From the NCBI GenBank assembly GCA_903925275.1, contig CAIYES010000093.1:1-39886 (forward strand): a stretch of 39,886 bases of DNA, written 5' to 3'. This DNA comes from an uncultured Bacteroidales bacterium (lineage in GTDB: Bacteria > Bacteroidota > Bacteroidia > Bacteroidales > FEN-979). The notes under the pieces were generated by a model. The model worked only from the letters and a program-made list of their open reading frames with translations. It had not been told where the DNA came from and did no database searches. A program made the position numbers and the translations under genes. This document shows, in pieces, positions 9,301 to 16,887 of the stretch; positions within the stretch are counted from its first letter, which is position 1; each line of letters begins with the position of its first letter.

Positions 9301-10695
9301 TTCATTCAGGGCAGGAACGGGAATTTTCACACCGAAATTATCCTTGAAATAATCCCTTGAAGCACGTCCGACATAAAGAATACTTTTTTCTGCTGTTATT
9401 TTGACGATATCGCCGGTGTCGAAATAGTCATCCTCATCGTCCTTTCCAATGCAACATTTATGACCAAAAACAGATCGCAGAAAGAGGCGGTAGCAGTCCT
9501 GCCCGGTATCGGTGCGGTTAAGTCCGATGATAACTCCGGGCAATGGATTGCCAAGGGGTAAAAGCCCCTGGGAAAATATGCTTTCATTGCTTAGCAGGGT
9601 AGAAAATACCTGCTGTGTTTCAGTTGTTCCAAATGCATTGTGAAGCCGGAGGCCGATGGCATCATAAACCTCTCGTGCCGTATCCGGATTGTAGCCCGCT
9701 CCGCTTGAAACCAATGTCCTGATGAATGGTGTCAGTGTCGACTTGAGTTCAGGATACAGGCGATAAAGCTCAAGGAATGCATTGTAAACGGCCGGACCTC
9801 CGGTAATGTGTGCCGGTTTCATTTTTAAAAGCAGATAACGCACAGTTTCAGGTTTGCGGGTAAACCATTCGGTGATGATAAGACATACCGGTGAACCAGT
9901 CCAAAGTCCGTTGATAAAGGCTCGAATGCCCATCGTGTGGGTAAAGAGCGGCGTGAACCCGGTTCCCCCGAGCCACTCCTTTTTATAAAAACCGGCCTGC
10001 TGCCATGCTTTGCAATTCAGCCACCAGGCTTCATGAGTGTACACTACAAGTTTAGAGCGCCCGGAAGTTCCCGAGGTAGTGATGATCAGTGATTCTTCGA
10101 AAGGAGAGACCTCTCTGAGCGCAGTTTCTACCGCTCCTGATAATTGCAGCTCCGGTATGATCTCACATTGAAGGGTTTCAATAAAACTGAATCCTGACAG
10201 GATATCCCATACAGGAATTGATCTTTTTCGGGCGATCTCCCTGATGGCACCGATCGATTCCTTCTCTTTATCATGCCCTTCGAGGCTCATGACCTCCCCT
10301 TCCGGCAGGATGATGTGTTTAACACCGGCCACTTCTATCCAATGATCGAATTCGGCCGTTTCGGAAAACATGGGAAGGAAAACACGGCACCCCTTTGTAG
10401 TCAATGCCAGAAACAGTAAGGCTGTATACATCTCATTGCAGCCCGGAAAATTCAGCAACACTACGGTATCCCCGCGGTTTATGCCGTGCAGTGAAAAATC
10501 GTTCAGCAGGTTTGAAACGATATAGCGGAGCCGCTGTAAATCGAGTTCAACATACTTTGCGCCGATATGACTCAATATGATCATATCCTTTTCATCCCTT
10601 CCGTGCCAATCATCATACAAGATGTGACCGATTGTCAAAGGACTTTCGGTGGCTAACTGCAAGGGAGATTCGATTATGATATCAAAATCGTTCAT
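6304..10695 (-). CDS. Tri-domain fusion: acyl-AMP ligase, class III aminotransferase, AAR-like acyl reductase
   Basis: One 1463-residue protein carries three enzyme domains. Residues 1-565 are an adenylating acyl-AMP/CoA ligase: TSGTSGRSK (207-215), NAFGTTE (353-359), TGD (427-429), and a C-terminal subdomain ending near 565. Residues about 600-1070 are a class III PLP aminotransferase: GNSGSE (703-708), FHGHS (769-773), DEIQCGLGRTG with Asp877, and Lys902 in FGKALGGG as the probable PLP lysine. Residues about 1108-1463 resemble cyanobacterial long-chain acyl-ACP reductase: TRKVI...SLGGYTSI (about 1192-1223), NAD(P) loop GATGNIG (1273-1279), and FCCAAEAMLL, where Cys1412 aligns by eye with the acyl-thioester cysteine of that family. 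No carrier-protein domain is visible. The order of chemistry (acid to acyl-AMP to aldehyde to amine) is inference. First gene of a three-gene operon. Confidence 0.88.
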   Translation of the reverse strand: MNDFDIIIESPLQLATESPLTIGHILYDDWHGRDEKDMIILSHIGAKYVELDLQRLRYIVSNLLNDFSLHGINRGDTVVLLNFPGCNEMYTALLFLALTTKGCRVFLPMFSETAEFDHWIEVAGVKHIILPEGEVMSLEGHDKEKESIGAIREIARKRSIPVWDILSGFSFIETLQCEIIPELQLSGAVETALREVSPFEESLIITTSGTSGRSKLVVYTHEAWWLNCKAWQQAGFYKKEWLGGTGFTPLFTHTMGIRAFINGLWTGSPVCLIITEWFTRKPETVRYLLLKMKPAHITGGPAVYNAFLELYRLYPELKSTLTPFIRTLVSSGAGYNPDTAREVYDAIGLRLHNAFGTTETQQVFSTLLSNESIFSQGLLPLGNPLPGVIIGLNRTDTGQDCYRLFLRSVFGHKCCIGKDDEDDYFDTGDIVKITAEKSILYVGRASRDYFKDNFGVKIPVPALNEYYGGVLNKICHAEFYPMVNFPGLSALLFVQEEHIPDEVAKHADLLKKHAGIIEGINNRLKKSIEAFEFSHRHICRIALVYDRPPCTRKGTISSKEIILKYGELIVRLQDCRKDNTGIEISESQTLSTDKYSRYISPQIGSMLSALRMNLVFHRGLKDSLFTCNQGKETEVLDLAGGYGTNLIGHAHPGIVKVISSFLSAGSVSLNNQLSIPYFPGLLAEKLSVMVGQKTGKSFKVLFGNSGSEAVEMALHHALFEWKTEIGKMRDFQFQMYGSSPGIDIAGIWQKNDEIVSQASVRLIALTTAFHGHSTGARSGLGNRKKRIIFSNLTKIEPVFLDDQRSDWQEQLQDILNDSFIQLKKVVQKNGNIVAEPFRVCSIVAAIAEPVIGEGGVRKVNPAVLDHLTNHGFPLISDEIQCGLGRTGHLPAYEKADYYLFGKALGGGVEKISAVLIDSRRFCFDFSENYVSTFGNGELAALTALKTLEIIEEEKLTERAESIGKYLFTELNRIQHEYPAVIRSVGGPGIMQGVTFNGECSIGNVMLRALFNTEKAGYLFAAWFFHRHHIRVFPTLSAPETLRIEPSAFFSESEADQFCIALTDLCRILLEKRVYDLFSFLMDDDPFDDNKGALPDIGHYKAILEKPAPQAKKVAFIAHFVNPVNELRMLEPDLCRASDTGLRILFNRLQLLMDMKPFRLIAYNLFQGRIHFSFYVLPVDSAEMEHLHKCGKTRKVISKIQQTVNLAASDGASVISLGGYTSILTCNGLSLAEPEGARIITGNTLTAASGLAHLRQFLKDHAGLLKFKKVAIIGATGNIGKVISEILCTRKDICSGMLLIARSTKRLEALLRELKQMQSPGIAIEISTGLSGLKSADILIICANTNDPLIYPHHISKENPVLVSDLSVPSALAKETEMMPNVTSMPFAAYVSLPDDPDAVISSYSPAGTVFCCAAEAMLLGLESCQAQLKGHLLPQSLKDLTELAEKYGLFNQLGSIKSYKVIC

Positions 10696-10846
10696 GTGTT
10701 TACCCTTTCACTTTTTTACGAAGATGTCTCCTTCCTTCGACCCATATCGAAACCAAAGGTGGTTGCGATCCCTGGTTATTGATAATCTGACTGCTTTCAG
10801 CATTTTTTTCGTTATAGGAAACGACAAAAAGGGAAAATCCCGGATA

Positions 10847-10854
10847 CAAAATTA
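10847..10854 (-). promoter_or_regulatory. Possible -7 box for the fusion-enzyme operon
   Basis: TAATTTTG on the minus strand fits TAnnTTTG and is the only such match I find between 10696 and about 11000. A clear -33 TTTG at the right distance is missing, and the leader would be about 145 nt. The remainder of the 428-bp gap to the divergent DUF3127 gene (10696-11123) holds no gene I can support. Confidence 0.3.
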
Positions 10855-11094
10855 GCACCCCTTTTTCGCGAAATAAAACTGATAAGCACAGGGTTGAAAG
10901 GAGGTTTGGGAAAATCAATACAAATCAGAGGCAATACAGTTGAACTTACAGGGAATCTGAAATATTTGCCAAAACACAAACAGAAATGGATGATCTCTGA
11001 GAAAAAATACTAAAGAAATCCGATGCATTTGCATTTTCCGCCAATAATCAATCTGACACGGCTTATCAAATTCGGTCAATTTGGAAGTTTTGCT

Positions 11095-11102
11095 TAAATT
11101 TG
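11095..11102 (+). promoter_or_regulatory. Possible -7 box for the DUF3127 gene
   Basis: TAAATTTG matches the Bacteroidota -7 consensus and lies 21 bp before the ATG at 11124. The nearest upstream TTTG (11080-11083) is only 11 bp away, so the -33 element is not convincing. Confidence 0.4.
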
Positions 11103-11123
11103 CATCTAACCCAATAAATTACC

Positions 11124-11468
11124 ATGGAACTAACAGGAAAGGTGATAAAAATCATCCCATTGCAATCGGGAACCGGAAAAAACGGAATATGGAAGAAGCA
11201 GGAATTCATCCTTGAAACTGCCGCTCAGATTCCCCGGAAGGTTTGTTTTTCGCTCTGGGGTGAAAAAATTGATCAGTTCAATCTGAAGGAAGGTGAAGAC
11301 GCAGAGGTTTCCTTCGATCTCGAAAGTCGCGAATTCAACAGCCGTTGGTACACCGAAGCCAAGGCATGGAAAATTGTAAAAAAAGGTTCAACGCAACCAA
11401 TACCTCCTGAGGAGGAGCCCCTCCCGGGATATTACGAGATGCCACATGAGGATGGCTTGCCCTTTTAA
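11124..11468 (+). CDS. DUF3127 family small protein
   Basis: This 114-residue protein matches the Bacteroidota DUF3127 family: MELTGKVIKIIP at the start, a central FSLWGEKIDQFNLKEG-type segment, a conserved REFNSRWYTEAKAWKI stretch (about residues 69-84), and an acidic, proline-rich tail ending DGLPF. The fold is probably a small OB-like beta barrel. The acidic tail resembles the tip of single-stranded-DNA-binding proteins, and a nucleic-acid role is often suggested, but I know of no proven function. The ATG is preceded by a -7-like box. It appears to be a single-gene unit, since the signalling operon downstream is separated by 474 bp of repeats and its own promoter. Confidence 0.85.
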   Translation: MELTGKVIKIIPLQSGTGKNGIWKKQEFILETAAQIPRKVCFSLWGEKIDQFNLKEGEDAEVSFDLESREFNSRWYTEAKAWKIVKKGSTQPIPPEEEPLPGYYEMPHEDGLPF

Positions 11469-11489
11469 AAGGAATTCCCAAACTGCTTT

Positions 11490-11720
11490 CCCCTTCTCCT
11501 TCAGGAGAGGAAACTCCCCTTCTCCTTCAGGAGAAGGGGTTGGGGGTTGAGGTGATTTAGGATTAAACACCTTACCCTAAATCAGATTTGTAACACCTCA
11601 CCCTAAATCAGATTTGTAATACCTCACCCTAAATCCCTCTCCTGAAGGAGAGGGACTTACTCCCCCCTTCTCCTTCAGGAGAAGGGGTTGGGGGATGAGG
11701 TGCATCTCCTTCAGGAGAAT
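11490..11720. repeat. Cluster of palindromic intergenic repeats (core CTCCTTCAGGAG)
   Basis: Five palindromic cores occur within 231 bp: 11490-11510, 11516-11539, 11635-11654, 11664-11687 and 11705-11719. The copies at 11516 and 11664 are the same 24-mer, with arms CCCCTTCTCCT and AGGAGAAGGGG around TC. Between them lie two and a half copies of a direct repeat beginning ACCTCACCCTAAATC and continuing AGATTTGTAA. GGTTGGGGG(A/T)TGAGGT-like sequence follows two of the palindromes. Each palindrome could fold into a strong RNA hairpin. No T-run follows, so terminator function for the DUF3127 gene is possible but not clear. I recall similar palindromes scattered between genes in this phylum. Confidence 0.85.
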
Positions 11721-11798
11721 TGGCCCGGCGTTGAGGCGAATTGTGCTTTTATAACCCGCGTGAATGCCGGTATCAGGCCTTAAAATATTCCGGGGTGG

Positions 11799-11850
11799 TT
11801 GAACAAAGATTGAAATGTAGTACCTTTACATTCTACCCTGTCATACAGGG
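11799..11850 (+). promoter_or_regulatory. Candidate promoter of the signalling operon with start-site hairpin
   Basis: TTG at 11799-11801 and TACCTTTA at 11821-11828 are 19 bp apart and match the -33/-7 pattern in all but the last base. An inverted repeat CCCTG-tcata-CAGGG (11836-11850) lies where transcription would begin and could form a 5' hairpin or an operator. The leader to the ATG at 11943 is about 105 nt. Confidence 0.5.
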
Positions 11851-11942
11851 ATGATAAAATTATGTTCATTTGGTGATCATGAAGGATGTTCCCCATCTCA
11901 AAACAGAAGAAACCGTTGCAGAATTCAAATCAGGAGGCAATT

Positions 11943-12995
11943 ATGGAAACAACCGGTAACCAATCAGAATCAGGAAACCTGCGCCAGAAGGCAGAAGAGT
12001 TGTTGAAAAAATCGTTAACAACAGATTTGCATCTTTCAGAAATCGATGTGCTGAAACTCATTCAAGAGCTGGAGGTTCATCAGATTGAACTGGAATTGCA
12101 AAATGAAGAACTCATGCTGGCAAAACTGCAGGCCGGGACTGCTTGCGAAAAATATGCTGAATTATTCGATTTTGCACCATTGGGTTATTTTATCCTTTCT
12201 AAAGATGGTGAAATTGTTGAGTTAAACCTTACCGGATCTCAAATGATTGGTAAAGGACGCTCTCACCTGGAAAACAGCCACTTTGTCCTTTTTGTCGCCA
12301 GCGCCTCCAAACCGGTCTTCAATCATTTTCTCGCGAAAATATTTCAAACCAGCGTCAAAGAAACCTGTGTGGTGACGCTTTCAAACAATGACAACTCCCC
12401 TAAATGTGTTTCTCTCACAGGTATTGTTGCCAGAAATGGAGACCAATGCCTTTTAACCGTATCCGACATTACCGACCAAAAGGCAGCAGAGGTGGATCTT
12501 CAGGTTTCTGAAAAGAAATACCGTAACCTCGTCGAAAATGCACTGATAGGGATTTATTCAACAACATTGGATGGCAATTATATATTTGCTAACCAGGCAA
12601 TGTGTAAAATGCTTGAATATGAATCAATTGATGAATTGTTACAATCAAATGTAACCTCACTTTACCGGAATCAGAAGGGCAGGGCAGAATTTCTTGAAAA
12701 AATTAAAAAGGAGAAACAACTATCCAACGTTGAACTTGAATTGATAACCCAAAAAGGGAAACCAATTGACGTAATTGTCAGCTCTTTTATCTCAGGAGAG
12801 GTCATCATTGGCATGATGATGGATAATTCCGACCGCAAGCGGGCAGAAGATGAATTGAAGAAAAAAATTGATGAGTTGCAACGGTTCCACCACCTCACTG
12901 TCGGTCGTGAACTAACGATGATCGAATTAAAAAAGGAGGTGAATGAACTTCTCAGAAAATCAGGGCAGGAACAAAAATACACGATAGTCGAATGA
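11943..12995 (+). CDS. PAS-domain sensor protein without kinase domain
   Basis: The protein (350 residues from the chosen start) has an N-terminal helical region (residues about 12-70, including a HQIELELQNEEL coiled coil). A first PAS domain follows at about 72-178 (FAPLGYFILSKDGEIVELN, ending VSDITDQKAAE). A second PAS domain spans about 192-299 (YRNLVENALIGIYSTTLDG, ending MMDNSDRKRAED), and the tail is a coiled coil. There is no kinase or output domain. I chose the ATG at 11943 because AGGAGG lies five bases before it; an in-frame ATG at 11886 would add 19 polar residues. PAS domains bind small ligands, haem or flavin, or serve in dimerisation. It heads the signalling operon and is followed by a CheR gene 24 bp later, so it probably passes a signal to, or localises, the downstream proteins. 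Confidence 0.85.
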   Translation: METTGNQSESGNLRQKAEELLKKSLTTDLHLSEIDVLKLIQELEVHQIELELQNEELMLAKLQAGTACEKYAELFDFAPLGYFILSKDGEIVELNLTGSQMIGKGRSHLENSHFVLFVASASKPVFNHFLAKIFQTSVKETCVVTLSNNDNSPKCVSLTGIVARNGDQCLLTVSDITDQKAAEVDLQVSEKKYRNLVENALIGIYSTTLDGNYIFANQAMCKMLEYESIDELLQSNVTSLYRNQKGRAEFLEKIKKEKQLSNVELELITQKGKPIDVIVSSFISGEVIIGMMMDNSDRKRAEDELKKKIDELQRFHHLTVGRELTMIELKKEVNELLRKSGQEQKYTIVE

Positions 12996-13019
12996 ACTGA
13001 ATGAAAGGATGGAACCCGG

Positions 13020-13844
13020 ATGATTGAAAAACACAGACATATCACTGATCTTCTGCTGCAATCACATGGTATTGATGCTTCAGGGTATGATCCCTCTTTC
13101 CTGAGCAAATCCATTCAGAAAAGAATTACGGAAACGCAATGCGGATCGGATGAAGCATATTATATTTTATTGGAGCAAAGCAATGACGAAGGCAAGCGTT
13201 TTTTCGATTCGCTCCATATAAGTCACAGCGAATTTTTTCGTAATCCACTTACTTTTGCAGTACTTGAGCGCATCATATTGCCGGCAATGGTTGTGCATAC
13301 GAAAAAGACCAAACGAAAAGAGATCCGGATCTGGTCGGCTGCCTGTGCTGCCGGTCAGGAACCTTACAGTCTGGCCATGTTATTGGAAGAATTGAAAAAC
13401 AGCGACAGTGAAAAATTCAACTACCGCATCTTTGCTACCGATCACAACGAAACGCAGGTTGCCGAAGCACTTTCGGGTCAATATGCAGCTGAAGCATTAA
13501 ACAGCCTGAATTTGAAGCGGGTAAAGCAATGGTTCACCAAGAGCGGTGAAACCTATACCGTAAAACCTGAACTGAAAAATAATATTGATTTTTCGGTGTT
13601 CGATTTATTCAGTGAACATTTTAGCTGTCCGCCTTCAAGTATATTCGGCGATTTCGATCTGGTGGTCTGTGCCAACCTTTTATTTTATTACAACCCCGGA
13701 TACCGGAAAATGATACTCGAAAAAACAGGGAACAGTATGGCAAGCGGAGGATTTCTTGTTACCGGCGAAGCTGAAAGAGATATGCTGAAAAATCATTATT
13801 TCCATGAAGTTTATCCTCAATCGGGGATATTTCAGAAAAATTAA
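13020..13844 (+). CDS. cheR: CheR-family protein-glutamate methyltransferase
   Basis: CheR enzymes methylate glutamate side chains with SAM. The 274-residue protein has the normal CheR length and layout. A short N-terminal helical domain is followed by SHSEFFRNP (residues 68-76), the SAM-binding stretch IWSAACAAGQEPYSLAM (104-120), FATDHNETQVAEA (138-150) and FDLVVCANLLFYYNP (212-226), near the end of the methyltransferase fold. No methyl-accepting chemoreceptor, CheB esterase, CheA or CheW is encoded here. The neighbours are a PAS protein and hybrid histidine kinases, so the target may be one of those proteins rather than a classical chemoreceptor. The next gene encodes a kinase with a chemoreceptor-like periplasmic helical sensor, a possible candidate. 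Family call firm; role inferred. Confidence 0.92.
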   Translation: MIEKHRHITDLLLQSHGIDASGYDPSFLSKSIQKRITETQCGSDEAYYILLEQSNDEGKRFFDSLHISHSEFFRNPLTFAVLERIILPAMVVHTKKTKRKEIRIWSAACAAGQEPYSLAMLLEELKNSDSEKFNYRIFATDHNETQVAEALSGQYAAEALNSLNLKRVKQWFTKSGETYTVKPELKNNIDFSVFDLFSEHFSCPPSSIFGDFDLVVCANLLFYYNPGYRKMILEKTGNSMASGGFLVTGEAERDMLKNHYFHEVYPQSGIFQKN

Positions 13845-13914
13845 AATTGACGTACACACTCCCTGCCTCGCTGAAATGGAGACAGGCATTGGTTGACAGA
13901 CTAAAGAAAACATT

Positions 13915-16887
13915 ATGCACCTGAGAAATATAAAAATCGGAACACAGCTCATATTGGGCAATGCAACAATGCTGCTGTTTGTCGTGGTGATCGGCGTGGT
14001 CGCTTTTTTACACTCCAGTGAAGTCCGGCAGCAAACGGAAACCATCGTTAAACATCCTTTTGAGGTCAAAAATGCACTTGGGAACCTTTTTGTGTGTATC
14101 CTGAACACCCGACTGGGAGAGCGTGACTTGCTATTGGCAAAGAGTGATCAGGAAAAGCATGATGCCCTCCAGTTAATGGAATTATCAACTGCCAAAGCCA
14201 TGCAGCAATTCGATGTCCTTTATGCGCAGTATTTAGGTCCCAACAAAGATATCGACGATGCTTACAATGCTTTTATCAGTTGGAAAGCATCCAACCAGGA
14301 GAACACCAGACTGGCGCTTTCCGGTGATATCGAACAAGCGACAAATAACATCCGTTTTGCCGGTAGTGTTAGAAAACAAAGAGAGCTAATGATGTCAAAA
14401 ATCAAAATCATTGATGATTTTGCCCAACAAAAAGCCCAAACCCTGTTTGCAAATACCAACGAATTACACGAAACGTTTAAATTACAGTTTAGACTGCAGG
14501 TCGCCACCATTCTGTTATTTTCACTTATCCTCAGCTACATTCTTATACGCAACATCCGAAAGCCCTTGAATGAACTGACCAGTGCTGCAAAACGCTTTCG
14601 CGACGGCGATATGAATACGCGCAGTTCGTATAGTTCAACAAATGAGTTTGGTGTTTTATCGGCTTCTTTCAATGCCCTGGCAAATGACATTCAACTAAAT
14701 ACTGAATTAGACGATAAGGTTTCAAGCCTTGCTGCGTTAATGCTGAGCGAATACGATGCAAAAAAATTCTTCCAGGCAACGTTAAATGCGCTGGCTACGC
14801 ATACCGGCTCGCAAATGGCCGCGATTTATCTGCTAAACGATGATAAAAAAACATTTGACCATTTTGAATCCACCGGAGTTGACAACAATGCCCGCCAATC
14901 GTTTTCTGCCGACAGCCTTGAAGGGGAATTCGGTGCTGCTCTTTCTTCACAAAAGGTTCAGCATCTTAAAAACATACCGAAAGATACCCGGTTTGTTTTC
15001 CATACGGTAAGCGGTAAATTTATCCCACACGAAATTATCACCATTCCGATTCTTGCCGACAACGAAGTTGTTGCCGTTATTTCCCTGGCGACGATCAGCA
15101 CCTACAGCAAACAATCTGTTCAATTGATCGACAACATTCTTGTCACCCTTTGTGCCCGTATAGAAGGTATCCTGGCCTACCACCATATAAAAGAATTTTC
15201 GAAAAGACTGGAACATCAGAACCTTGAACTGGATGCCCAGAAAACAGAACTGGCATCACAATCGTCGGAACTGATGGAACAAAATACCTGGCTGGAAATA
15301 CAGAAAAAACAATTGGATGAAGCCAACCGGCTCAAAACCAATTTTCTATCGAACATGAGTCATGAACTGCGCACACCGCTAAATTCCGTAATTGCCCTCT
15401 CGGGGGTGCTTAACCGCAGGCTTGCCAATCTGATTCCCAATGAGGAATACAGTTACCTGGAAGTTATTGAACGCAACGGCAAACATCTTCTGATGCTTAT
15501 CAACGATATTCTGGATATTTCGCGCATCGAAGCCGGGAAAGAAGAAATTGAATGTACGAAATTTAACATCAGCAGTCTTATTGCCGAAGTCGTATCCATG
15601 ATACATCCTCAGGCTAAAGAACGAAACATAGGACTGCTCCAACTTGTAACCGATGCTGACGTATTTATTACCAGCGATGCCGGCAAATGCAGCCATATCC
15701 TGCAAAACCTTGTTGGAAATGCAGTGAAATTTACCGAGAAGGGAAATGTGGTCATTGAGGCGCGGCAAGGTATCAACAACATTTCGATTGTAGTGACCGA
15801 CACCGGAATTGGCATCTCCGAAAATCAACTGCCCCATATTTTCGATGAATTCCGCCAGGCTGATGGCAGCACCTCCCGCAGGTTTGGCGGTACCGGACTG
15901 GGGCTGGCCATTGCCAAAAAATATGCAAACCTGCTCGGTGGAACGATAACGGTTACAAGCATTGCCGGCAAAGGCTCAGAATTTACACTCACCCTGCCTT
16001 CGAACTATGCTGCTGAAAACAGGATACACGAAGCAGCTGAAACAACAAGGATCAAATATCCCATAAAACAAACCCCATCCAAACCTATTTCCGGTCCAAC
16101 AGTAAAAACCATTTTGCTTGTCGAAGACAGTGAGCCGGCCATAATCCAGATTAAAGACTTCCTGGAAGAAAGCGGATACCGGATGCTGATTGCACACAAT
16201 GGCAGTGAAGCGCTCGAAATCATTAACCATACCATTCCCGATGCCATGATTTTAGATCTGATGATGCCCGGGATTGATGGTTTTGAAGTGCTGAAAACCA
16301 TGCGCGAAGCTGAACCAACAGCAAAAATCCCCGTGCTGATCCTTACAGCAAAACATATCACCAAGGATGAACTCAGCTTTTTAAAACGAAACAATATTCA
16401 TCAGCTTATCCAGAAAGGGGATGTGAACCGCAGCGATCTGACCAAAGCGGTGGCAACGATGGTTCTTCCGGTACCAGATAAAACATTGAACCGGCAGCGG
16501 GAATTACCAATCATTGAAGGCAAACCGGTTGTATTGGTAATAGAAGATAATCCCGACAACATGGTGACTGTAAAAGCGCTGCTAAGCGATAATTACACTG
16601 TACTGGAAGCCGTTGACGGCCATGAGGGTATTGCAAAGGCAAAGCAATACAAGCCAAACCTTATTTTAATGGACATTGCTCTTCCCGGGATCGATGGCAT
16701 TGAAGCTTTTAAAACAATACGTAAAGATCCGCAACTGCGGAGTGTTCTGGTCATCGCCCTTACTGCCAGCGCCATGACCTCCGACCGTGAAGCAATTCTG
16801 GCTCACGGATTTGATGCTTACCTTGCAAAACCCATTGAGGAGAAATTGTTTTTCAAAACAATAAACGAGACACTTTATGGAAAGTAG
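13915..16887 (+). CDS. Hybrid histidine kinase: 4-helix sensor, HAMP, GAF, HisKA, HATPase, two REC
   Basis: This inner-membrane sensor kinase (990 residues) has a first membrane helix at about residues 12-32 and a periplasmic helical sensor of the chemoreceptor type (about 33-190). A second helix (about 193-212) is followed by HAMP (about 213-262), GAF (about 265-420) and a coiled coil to 470. Then come HisKA with the phospho-accepting His483 (MSHELRTPLN) and an HATPase with N-box near 598, DTGIGI (629-634) and GGTGLGL (658-664). Two receiver domains follow, with phospho-acceptors Asp781 (ILDLMMPG) and Asp920 (ILMDIALPG). The first receiver has QKGD where most have a KP pair, so it may be atypical. 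The gene ends with an 11-bp overlap into the next kinase gene. No output domain is present. Confidence 0.93.
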   Translation: MHLRNIKIGTQLILGNATMLLFVVVIGVVAFLHSSEVRQQTETIVKHPFEVKNALGNLFVCILNTRLGERDLLLAKSDQEKHDALQLMELSTAKAMQQFDVLYAQYLGPNKDIDDAYNAFISWKASNQENTRLALSGDIEQATNNIRFAGSVRKQRELMMSKIKIIDDFAQQKAQTLFANTNELHETFKLQFRLQVATILLFSLILSYILIRNIRKPLNELTSAAKRFRDGDMNTRSSYSSTNEFGVLSASFNALANDIQLNTELDDKVSSLAALMLSEYDAKKFFQATLNALATHTGSQMAAIYLLNDDKKTFDHFESTGVDNNARQSFSADSLEGEFGAALSSQKVQHLKNIPKDTRFVFHTVSGKFIPHEIITIPILADNEVVAVISLATISTYSKQSVQLIDNILVTLCARIEGILAYHHIKEFSKRLEHQNLELDAQKTELASQSSELMEQNTWLEIQKKQLDEANRLKTNFLSNMSHELRTPLNSVIALSGVLNRRLANLIPNEEYSYLEVIERNGKHLLMLINDILDISRIEAGKEEIECTKFNISSLIAEVVSMIHPQAKERNIGLLQLVTDADVFITSDAGKCSHILQNLVGNAVKFTEKGNVVIEARQGINNISIVVTDTGIGISENQLPHIFDEFRQADGSTSRRFGGTGLGLAIAKKYANLLGGTITVTSIAGKGSEFTLTLPSNYAAENRIHEAAETTRIKYPIKQTPSKPISGPTVKTILLVEDSEPAIIQIKDFLEESGYRMLIAHNGSEALEIINHTIPDAMILDLMMPGIDGFEVLKTMREAEPTAKIPVLILTAKHITKDELSFLKRNNIHQLIQKGDVNRSDLTKAVATMVLPVPDKTLNRQRELPIIEGKPVVLVIEDNPDNMVTVKALLSDNYTVLEAVDGHEGIAKAKQYKPNLILMDIALPGIDGIEAFKTIRKDPQLRSVLVIALTASAMTSDREAILAHGFDAYLAKPIEEKLFFKTINETLYGK

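Noticed and set aside
6304..10695. The fusion gene considered as a nonribosomal peptide or polyketide synthase module
   Set aside because: There is no condensation, ketosynthase or carrier-protein domain. The adenylation part is of the stand-alone acyl-ligase type.
10649..10918. Short frames (68 and 72 codons) on both strands in the gap between the fusion-enzyme gene and DUF3127
   Set aside because: They overlap each other or the fusion gene's start, and have odd composition and no family resemblance.
11490..11720. Repeat cluster considered as a CRISPR array
   Set aside because: The repeats are palindromic with unequal spacing and related, not unique, intervening sequence, and no cas gene is present.
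11886..11942. Longer start for the PAS protein at ATG 11886
   Set aside because: The ATG at 11943 has AGGAGG five bases upstream, and the extra residues are polar and without pattern. The longer form cannot be fully excluded.
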